Positions 1 through 4,999 of a DNA stretch of 6,561 nt are shown piece by piece. The position numbers were made by a program, and so were the translations under genes. Within the stretch, counting starts at the first letter, position 1; each line of letters starts with the position of its first letter. Below the pieces are notes generated by a model. That model had not been told where the DNA came from and did no database searches. It saw nothing but the letters and a program-made list of their open reading frames with translations. Origin of the DNA: Sulfurovum sp. (lineage in GTDB: Bacteria; Campylobacterota; Campylobacteria; Campylobacterales; Sulfurovaceae); NCBI GenBank assembly GCA_020726085.1, contig DYTG01000095.1, positions 1 through 6,561 on the forward strand, in the 5' to 3' direction.

Positions 1-403
1 GTATTGAGCATAGAGTGCTTAGACAGTATAAAACCGTTTGCAATTAATGATTTTCAATCTTCATGGGTAATGTAACCTGAGATATCGTATTTGCATAGTT
101 GAGCCTTAATCAATCTGCGGAGTTCTTCTTTGTCTAAATAGACCTCTCTATTGGTTGGGCGAAATAGGTTATAGATTGCCAATTCCGCCAATTTTCCTTG
201 CAGTGTATTCGCAAAGATTTACCTTTTTTTATAGCCAATGTGCCACCTCTTCTATGATCTCTGTGTTCTCCCTCACCAAATGTCATAGAGTATGCAAAAT
301 CAAAAACCCCATCAATGGTTTCATCTTTGAAACGGTTTTTATTTTGAAAAGCTTTTGAGTTGACTATGGTATAGACATTGCCATTTTGTACCAATTTTTT
401 CAC
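1..403 (-). pseudogene. Decayed hypothetical gene (frameshift plus in-frame TGA), possibly restriction-endonuclease-like; runs off the left edge
   Basis: The reading frame starts at a GTG (403-401), 25 nt after the J-domain gene stop, with only a weak upstream AAGATA; an in-frame TAA just before it excludes an earlier start. The first 62 codons carry a dense motif block, FGEGEHRDHRRGG (residues 42-54). After codon 62 the natural frame moves: the other frame gives IFANTLQGKLAELAIYNLF and then a credible charged helix to HED. Adding one base in the AAA run at 218-220 joins the two, and the unshifted frame ends early at 134. A TGA at 54-56 follows HED, but the same frame stays open for 17 more codons (KSLIANGFILSKHSML) to the window edge, as if a tryptophan TGG had mutated. 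TGA is a genuine stop here because pgk uses it. The pattern GEHRxHRxGG...IFANTxQGKLAE faintly recalls restriction-endonuclease-like ORFs, from memory only. No methyltransferase is visible. Confidence 0.6.
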
Positions 404-428
404 TCTATCTTACCCGCTTACTTTGAAA

Positions 429-710
429 TTATTTAAGCCACTCTTTGGTACTATTGAAGCTAAAGGGGTATTGGTCTCGAAACTCTTCACGGGAGAATTT
501 AAACCGAAATTGATCCATGTATTGGGTGATTAGTTTGTAGGATTTGGTGAGTTGTTGAAATTTCTGAGTATCGCCATTGGGCATATCAGGGTGGAGTTCT
601 TTGGAGAGTTTGAGATAACGTTGCCTTACCATCTCTTTGTTTTCAAGTCCAATAAGCCCAAGAAGCTCTACGGCTTCTTCAAACTCATCGTAACTTACTT
701 CAAAAAACAA
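429..710 (-). CDS. Small J-domain (DnaJ-type) protein
   Basis: The 93-residue protein is essentially one J-domain. The HPD tripeptide that stimulates Hsp70 (DnaK) ATPase is at residues 40-42, preceded by a basic helix II (MVRQRYLKLSKELHPD) and followed by a helix III pattern (KFQQLTKSYKLI, residues 50-61). There is no G/F linker, zinc finger or C-terminal substrate-binding domain, so it is not DnaJ itself. It is probably a type III J-protein that recruits DnaK to a specific client; the client is unknown. The tail (residues 74-93) is aromatic and ends in EWLK. The start is a TTG nine nt after the tpiA stop, with AGAGAAG upstream as a plausible ribosome binding site; no ATG or GTG in this frame gives a complete helix I. 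It is the last intact gene of the pgk-tpiA unit and should be co-transcribed with it. Domain assignment is strong, biological role unknown. Confidence 0.85.
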   Translation of the reverse strand: MFFEVSYDEFEEAVELLGLIGLENKEMVRQRYLKLSKELHPDMPNGDTQKFQQLTKSYKLITQYMDQFRFKFSREEFRDQYPFSFNSTKEWLK

Positions 711-719
711 AACACTTCT

Positions 720-1415
720 CTATCGGGAAGCTTCTATCATCGCAAAGAAGTTGTGGGCATCAAGTGAAGCACTTCCTACAAGTACTCCATCCACCTCGCT
801 AATATCGGCAATCTCTTTGATATTGTCCAATTTTGCAGAACCTCCATAGAGCAAAGGAGCTTGTGTAATCACCTTTTTGAGCAATTGATGGGTAGCTCTA
901 ATATCGGCGGTTGTAGCACTCACTCCCGTACCAATCGCCCAAATAGGCTCATAAGCAACGATAAGTTTGTCATAATGCAAATCAATACCCTCTAATTGAG
1001 CAAAAAGATACTCTTGAAGTGCTTCTTGCCCCTCTTGACGAACCTCTAGCGGTTCTCCCAAGCAGTAGATGATGGCAAATCCTTGCTCTTTGAAAAAGGC
1101 AAATTTTTTAGCTACGCTCTCTTGCGATTCGCCCAAAATTTCACGGCGTTCGCTGTGTCCAATGAGAATAGTCTTAATTCCAAACTCTTCAAGTTGCTCC
1201 ACGCCCACTTCTCCCGTAAAAGCTCCATTTCGGGCTGGATAGGCGTTTTGTACACCTACTACGAGCTTTGATGTTGCAAAATCATCTATTGCACTAAGGG
1301 GTGGAAAAACATAAATAGGATTTTCTACCTTTTGAGCCAAAGTCTCTAGTGTTTGGATATAGACTTTAGTTGAGGCTCTTGTGTGATTGGCTTTAAAATT
1401 GGCGGCAAAAATCAT
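720..1415 (-). CDS. tpiA: Triosephosphate isomerase
   Basis: Cytosolic enzyme that interconverts dihydroxyacetone phosphate and glyceraldehyde 3-phosphate in glycolysis and gluconeogenesis. All catalytic elements are visible: N6 and K8 in the ANFKAN strand (the NxK motif), the electrophilic H87 in IGHSERR, the base E156 in AYEPIWAIGTG with its mobile loop 6, and phosphate-binding YGGSAK (190-195) and GVLVGSASL (210-218). At 231 residues it is shorter than the usual roughly 250, as I recall for the Campylobacterota form. The start ATG overlaps the pgk stop as ATGA (1415-1412), which implies translational coupling; a GGAG lies very close upstream and GAGG somewhat farther. It ends with TAG nine nt before the J-domain gene. 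No lesion or unusual residue was seen. Confidence 0.97.
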   Translation of the reverse strand: MIFAANFKANHTRASTKVYIQTLETLAQKVENPIYVFPPLSAIDDFATSKLVVGVQNAYPARNGAFTGEVGVEQLEEFGIKTILIGHSERREILGESQESVAKKFAFFKEQGFAIIYCLGEPLEVRQEGQEALQEYLFAQLEGIDLHYDKLIVAYEPIWAIGTGVSATTADIRATHQLLKKVITQAPLLYGGSAKLDNIKEIADISEVDGVLVGSASLDAHNFFAMIEASR

Positions 1416-2605
1416 GACTCCAATGCCTCAAGACCTGGAAGCTTCGCCCCCTCAAGCAGCTGCAAACTCGCTCCACCACCTGTAGATACAAACGTAATCT
1501 CATCGACGTCGTTGGCTCTTGCTGTCACATCGGCAGTATCTCCACCACCTACGATAGTGGTAGCATGCGATTGTGCGATGTAGTGCGACATTTGCATACT
1601 TCCTTTGGAGAATTTATCCATCTCATAGACCCCCATAGGTCCATTCCAAATAATCGTTTGGGCATCATTGAGTGCTTCTCTAAAGAGTCTTGAAGAGGCA
1701 GGTCCAATATCAAGTCCCATCCATCCTACGGGAATCTCTTGAGTAGGTAGATATTTGATGGGTACATCGTTGCTAAATTGGGGTGCTACAACCACATCAA
1801 CGGGAAGATAAAATTTTACGCCTAGTTCTTTGGCTTTTGCCATAATCGCCGTTGCTTCACCGAGCAAATCATCCTCAACCAATGAATTTCCAATCTCATA
1901 TCCTTGTGCTTTGAGGAAAGTAAATGCCATTCCCCCACCGATAATGAGTTTATCGACTTTGGTAATAAGTGTCGTAAGGGCTTCAAGTTTGCCACTTACT
2001 TTGCTGCCTCCAACAACGGCGACAAAGGGACGAATGGGATTGTTGATAACTTTTGAAAAGAAATTAATCTCTTTGGAGAGCAAAAATCCACCCGCTTTGT
2101 GCGCTGTATCAAACTCGTTGGCGATAGCGTGAATGGAGGCGTGTTTGCGGTGACAAGCACCAAAAGCATCATTGATATAAAAATCAGCAAACGAAGCCAA
2201 CTCTTTGGCAAAAGCTACATCATTGGTAGTCTCACCCGCTTCGTATCGCAAGTTTTCGAGTACCAAAACATCTCCCGCTTCCATAGCAGCTGCTTTGGTT
2301 TTGGCATCTTCGCCCACTACATCCTCTGCCATTAGAAGCTCTCGCTTGATTCTAAGGAGTGTATTGAGTCGTTTGGCAATGGGTTTGAGCGAAAACTGCT
2401 CTTCGTATTTGCCTGGTTCTGGGCGCTCAAAGTGCGAAGCCAAAATGACTTTGCAATTTCTATCAATACAGTATCGAATCGTTTGCAATGCTTCTCGAAT
2501 CCGTCTATCGTCAGTAATATTGTTAAACTCATCTTTGGGGACATTAAAATCACATCGAATAAACACTCTTTGACCGTCAATGGCTAAATCTTTAATACTT
2601 CGCAC
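1412..2605 (-). CDS. pgk: Phosphoglycerate kinase
   Basis: Cytosolic glycolytic enzyme that transfers phosphate between 1,3-bisphosphoglycerate and ADP. Read from GTG at 2605 it has 397 residues, the normal family length. The N-terminal substrate domain shows FIRCDFNVP (15-23), ITDDRRIR (30-37), H58/R61, LENLRYEAGE (116-125) and the GACHR motif (149-153). The nucleotide domain shows VVGGSKVSGKLEAL with lysines at 202 and 206, the GGGMAF loop, and GGGDT (353-357). The frame is open upstream to an ATG at 2737, but those 44 extra residues overlie the promoter and look non-coding; the GTG has AGAGG 8 nt upstream (2614-2618), so I chose it. One oddity: the usual SHLGRP segment reads SHFERP (57-62). 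It heads the pgk-tpiA-J-domain operon and overlaps tpiA by 4 nt. Confidence 0.97.
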   Translation of the reverse strand: MRSIKDLAIDGQRVFIRCDFNVPKDEFNNITDDRRIREALQTIRYCIDRNCKVILASHFERPEPGKYEEQFSLKPIAKRLNTLLRIKRELLMAEDVVGEDAKTKAAAMEAGDVLVLENLRYEAGETTNDVAFAKELASFADFYINDAFGACHRKHASIHAIANEFDTAHKAGGFLLSKEINFFSKVINNPIRPFVAVVGGSKVSGKLEALTTLITKVDKLIIGGGMAFTFLKAQGYEIGNSLVEDDLLGEATAIMAKAKELGVKFYLPVDVVVAPQFSNDVPIKYLPTQEIPVGWMGLDIGPASSRLFREALNDAQTIIWNGPMGVYEMDKFSKGSMQMSHYIAQSHATTIVGGGDTADVTARANDVDEITFVSTGGGASLQLLEGAKLPGLEALES

Positions 2606-2665
2606 GTTTTTTACCTCTGCAGTTTTGTTGTAAAGGGGTTCTTTGAAAACACCCTTAATGAGATA

Positions 2666-2674
2666 ATTATAGCA
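2666..2674 (-). promoter_or_regulatory. Extended -10 promoter of the pgk operon
   Basis: Reading the minus strand, TGCTATAAT occupies 2674-2666, a perfect -10 hexamer with a TG extension. No recognisable TTGACA lies 16-18 nt upstream, where the DNA is T/A-rich, as is common for sigma-70 promoters in Campylobacterota. The expected transcription start is near 2659, giving a leader of about 54 nt to the pgk GTG at 2605. That placement excludes the longer pgk reading frame beginning at 2737. Confidence 0.7.
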
Positions 2675-2713
2675 TATATAAGCTAAAGAGGTATGTTGTT
2701 TGACTCCAAAGGT

Positions 2714-2721
2714 GCTATAAT
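2714..2721 (+). promoter_or_regulatory. Extended -10 promoter of the small plus-strand gene
   Basis: TGCTATAA followed by T at 2713-2721 gives a perfect TATAAT at 2716-2721 with a TG extension. The expected transcription start is about 2728-2729, some 20 nt before the ATG at 2748, leaving room for the AAAGGAGAG ribosome binding site at 2736-2743. A TTGACT at 2700-2705 sits only 10 nt upstream of the -10, too close to be its -35. The promoter points away from the pgk promoter, and their -10 boxes are 44 bp apart, so the upstream regions overlap. Confidence 0.65.
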
Positions 2722-2747
2722 TTTTTATCACAACCAAAGGAGAGAAA

Positions 2748-2956
2748 ATGAGTAAAAGAGATGAAAAGATAGCACACTATTGGTATCGTGTAGCAAAGCA
2801 AATGAGCTGAAGACGGTGCGAGAGAAGTTTTTGAAAGTAAAATTTGGATTGAGCCTTGGCGATGAGGAGATTGATGTTAAGATTCAAGAGGTGTGTCAAG
2901 CGGTATTTTATACAATGCTAGTAGAAAAATTTGCAAAACAAGAGGTTTACGCTTAG
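2748..2956 (+). pseudogene. Small hypothetical gene broken by a one-base frameshift
   Basis: The ATG at 2748 follows a strong ribosome binding site (AAAGGAG, 4-5 nt spacer to the start region) and a TATAAT promoter. The first frame encodes 20 residues (MSKRDEKIAHYWYRVAKQMS) and stops at TGA 2808-2810. A second frame takes over at once as NELKTVREKFLK and runs without a stop to TAG at 2954-2956, ending FAKQEVYA. One extra A in the run at 2800-2802 would join the two into a 69-residue, highly charged, mostly helical soluble protein with no signal peptide or membrane segment. I do not recognise the family. The downstream part could be made from a GTG at 2816, but no good ribosome binding site serves it. 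The gene is either freshly inactivated or carries a sequencing error; the coding look of both halves is clear. Confidence 0.6.
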
Positions 2957-2969
2957 TTTAAACTAAGCG
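2950..2969. terminator. Perfect palindrome, probable bidirectional terminator between convergent genes
   Basis: CGCTTAGTTTAAACTAAGCG is a perfect 20-bp inverted repeat with no spacer; as RNA it would fold as a stem of about 8 bp with a 4-nt TTAA loop, identically on both strands. It contains the TAG stop of the plus-strand small gene (2954-2956) and, in its mirror half, the TAG stop of the minus-strand DedA gene (2965-2963). The flanking T-tracts are short (TTATT on the plus side), so intrinsic termination may be modest. The location exactly between convergent genes supports a shared terminator. Confidence 0.65.
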
Positions 2970-3586
2970 TTATTGTGCAGATAGACAATGGGAGATTGGT
3001 AATAATCTTTGGAAAACTCCTCTTTATTGACACGCAATTTATACAAACCCCATACGGAAAAAGCTGTAATGAGAACCAAAGAGAGTCCAAGCATGATATA
3101 GTCAATATTCTTTTCTGCTTGTTCTCCAAAAAAGTACCCTAATGAAATCATCATAACATTCCATACAAAATTTGAAAAATAAGTCAAAGAGGCAAACCAT
3201 ACCATAGGCATACGAAATATACCAGCAGGGATAGAGACGTATAGTCCAACCACGGGTATTACAGGCGAAAAAAGCACCGTAGCTTTGCCGTATTTTCTAA
3301 AGATGTATTTGATTTTGGTAAGCTTTCGTTTTTGTTTGCGTGTTTTAAAGAATTTTGAGGCAATAAAATTGGCAAAATAGTAGCTCACCAAAGCACCCGC
3401 CAAAGTCCCAGCTGTCGTAATGATTGAAACCGTTATAAAATCCATCTGTCCTTGTGCTGCTAAATATCCAGCAGGAAAAAGTACCAATTGAGGCGGAAAG
3501 GGAAGGAACGTATTGGTCGCAAGCATATAAAAGAAAAAACCTATATAGCCAATTTCAAAAATAAAAATCATCATTGTATCTAACAT
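2963..3586 (-). CDS. DedA/VTT-family inner-membrane protein
   Basis: Integral membrane protein of the DedA family, whose members are linked to lipid flipping and membrane homeostasis. Numbered from the ATG at 3586 (207 residues) it has a membrane segment near 5-25, a re-entrant block TFLPFPPQLVLFPAGYLA (26-43), a helix near 51-76, a basic loop (81-93), a second re-entrant block SPVIPVVGLYVSIPAG (107-122), and helices near 130-155 and 162-184. The frame also has an ATG at 3619, but a TATAAT ends 3 nt before that codon, so a transcript would begin after it; the ATG at 3586 has GGA 8 nt upstream and is my choice. The second re-entrant block lacks the two arginines expected in RFxPxxR, and the acidic residue after the first proline cluster is Q. 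It is transcribed alone and converges on the small plus-strand gene. Family is sure, substrate unknown. Confidence 0.85.
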   Translation of the reverse strand: MLDTMMIFIFEIGYIGFFFYMLATNTFLPFPPQLVLFPAGYLAAQGQMDFITVSIITTAGTLAGALVSYYFANFIASKFFKTRKQKRKLTKIKYIFRKYGKATVLFSPVIPVVGLYVSIPAGIFRMPMVWFASLTYFSNFVWNVMMISLGYFFGEQAEKNIDYIMLGLSLVLITAFSVWGLYKLRVNKEEFSKDYYQSPIVYLHNNA

Positions 3587-3622
3587 ATTAAGAGTCCAGA
3601 AAGAGTAGATTGTCTTCATGTT

Positions 3623-3631
3623 ATTATAGCA
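3623..3631 (-). promoter_or_regulatory. Extended -10 promoter of the DedA gene
   Basis: On the minus strand TGCTATAAT occupies 3631-3623, preceded by a T-rich stretch (ATTATTTTT). The transcription start would fall near 3616, just inside the longest possible DedA reading frame and about 30 nt upstream of the ATG at 3586. It is the third copy of the same 9-mer at a gene start in this window, which strengthens each one. Confidence 0.6.
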
Positions 3632-3708
3632 AAAATAATTAAATTAAATCAGTTTTGTATGTTATCAAGTTGTTACGGTAAAGTTGAATAAATTTGGCAA
3701 CACAAGCA

Positions 3709-3721
3709 GGGCATAAAGCCC
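3709..3721 (-). terminator. Weak hairpin after hom, possible terminator
   Basis: Nineteen nt after the hom stop, the minus strand reads GGGCTTTATGCCC, a 4-bp GC stem with a 5-nt loop. It is followed by TGCTTGTGTT, mildly T-rich but not a proper U-tract. It is the only candidate I see for ending the aminotransferase-hom transcript before the DedA promoter; it could be incidental, and read-through into the DedA gene is possible. Confidence 0.3.
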
Positions 3722-3739
3722 CCTACCAAAAGATAGTTA

Positions 3740-4999
3740 TTATTTCTCAATCCTAATCATCGCAATTCCTTCATCAACAGCATTAAGAGCTTTGAGGGCT
3801 TTGAGGGCGTTTTGAATATCACTCTCTTTGCAATGATGAGTAGTAAAAAGCAGATGCGCTTTATCATCATTGCAAGGTTTTTGTAACATTGATTCAATGG
3901 AGATATTAAACTCTCCAAGGGTTGAAGCTACTTTGGCCAATACACCGCTTTGGTCATCAACTTTGAGTCGCAAATAGTACTGCGATACTATTTTATTGGA
4001 ATCCAAAAGCCTAAAGCCGCCCTCAAGACCCCTTTTGTATCCTAGCATAGGTCCTTGATTGCCTCGAACAATATCAATTATATCCGAAATAACTGCACTA
4101 GCTGTCGCATCTCCTCCAGCACCCGCACCGTAAAACATCGTCTCGCCTACACAATCGCCTACTACCATAACGGCGTTCATCACACCGCTTACTTTGGCCA
4201 ACATGCTCTCTTTGGGTATCATAGTGGGGTGTACTCTTAGCTCTATACCGTTGTCTGCTTTTTTGGCGATACCCAAAAGTTTGATTTTGTAGTCAAACTC
4301 TTTGGCAAACTCTATATCGGTTTTCGAGATGTGTTCAATGCCCTCAATGAGAATATCTTCGGGTTTAGCATCAATTCCATAGGCAATACTGGCTAAAATC
4401 AAGAGTTTGTGTGCTGCATCAAATCCACCCACATCAAAAGTCGGATCACTTTCGGCGTATCCCAATACTTGAGCCTCTTGCAAGACTTCGCTGTACAAGG
4501 CATCATCTTTAAACATTTTGGTAAGCATATAGTTGCATGTACCGTTCATAATGCCCATAATAGAGCCAATATGGTTAGCACTAAGACCGTTTCGCAACGC
4601 TCCGATAATAGGAATACCCCCCGCCGTACTTGCCTCATACATAAAAGGAATATCCCCTGCAAGTGCTTGGAGTTCGTATCGATGATAGCCCAAAAGGGCT
4701 TTGTTGGCAGTTACGACGGCTTTACCCTTTTCAAGTGCTTTTTTGACGATTGCGTAAGGCTCTTCAATCCCGCCCATAAGCTCTACAACAATATCGATTT
4801 CGTTATCCTCTAAAACATCATCTATATTGTCACTTAGTTTGATATTGACGTTTCGTTTTTTATGCAGATGATTTACAACGCCCATTTTGACGACAATCTT
4901 TTTGCCTGCTCGTGCTTCAATGATGTCACTGTTTTGCTCTAGAATATTGGCAACGCTTGTGCCTACAGTTCCTACTCCAATGATACCAATCTTTACCAT
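3740..4999 (-). CDS. hom: Homoserine dehydrogenase with C-terminal ACT domain
   Basis: Cytosolic NAD(P)H-dependent enzyme that reduces aspartate semialdehyde to homoserine, the branch point to threonine and methionine. The 419-residue protein has a Rossmann fold with GVGTVG (8-13), the TANKALL motif with K100, the catalytic-domain segments EASTAGGIPII (122-132) and MNGTCNYML (151-159), and YAESDPTFDVGGFDAAHK with D194 and K198 in the positions of the catalytic Asp and Lys. The C-terminus (about 341-415) is an ACT domain, beginning YYLRLKVDDQSGVLAKVAS, which in this family mediates threonine feedback inhibition; there is no fused aspartokinase. The ATG directly follows the TAA of the aminotransferase gene, and its ribosome binding site (GAGGA) lies inside that gene's last codons, so the two are translationally coupled. 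Confidence 0.96.
   Translation of the reverse strand: MVKIGIIGVGTVGTSVANILEQNSDIIEARAGKKIVVKMGVVNHLHKKRNVNIKLSDNIDDVLEDNEIDIVVELMGGIEEPYAIVKKALEKGKAVVTANKALLGYHRYELQALAGDIPFMYEASTAGGIPIIGALRNGLSANHIGSIMGIMNGTCNYMLTKMFKDDALYSEVLQEAQVLGYAESDPTFDVGGFDAAHKLLILASIAYGIDAKPEDILIEGIEHISKTDIEFAKEFDYKIKLLGIAKKADNGIELRVHPTMIPKESMLAKVSGVMNAVMVVGDCVGETMFYGAGAGGDATASAVISDIIDIVRGNQGPMLGYKRGLEGGFRLLDSNKIVSQYYLRLKVDDQSGVLAKVASTLGEFNISIESMLQKPCNDDKAHLLFTTHHCKESDIQNALKALKALNAVDEGIAMIRIEK

Noticed and set aside
224..230. A7 run on the minus strand as a programmed -1 frameshift site in the left-edge gene
   Set aside because: A -1 slip on this run leads to AGG followed at once by TAA, so it cannot connect to the downstream frame; the join must lie after that TAA, at 218-220.
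1830..2573. Several plus- and minus-strand open frames of 70-120 codons within pgk
   Set aside because: All overlap a fully conserved pgk frame, are serine/leucine-rich shadows, and have no independent promoter or ribosome binding site.
2700..2705. TTGACT as the -35 box of the small plus-strand gene
   Set aside because: It is only 10 bp from the TATAAT, far short of the usual 16-18 bp.
2606..2737. N-terminal extension of pgk by 44 codons to the ATG at 2737
   Set aside because: It covers the TGCTATAAT promoter and AGAGG ribosome binding site, has no PGK-like sequence, and would give a protein clearly longer than the family norm.
2790..2812. Programmed -1 frameshift in the small plus-strand gene
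   Set aside because: There is no slippery heptamer before the TGA and no clear stimulatory stem-loop; a single-base deletion is simpler.
4409..4813. 134-codon plus-strand open frame opposite hom
   Set aside because: It lies wholly antisense to an intact conserved gene, has no ribosome binding site, and its composition is that of a complement-strand shadow.
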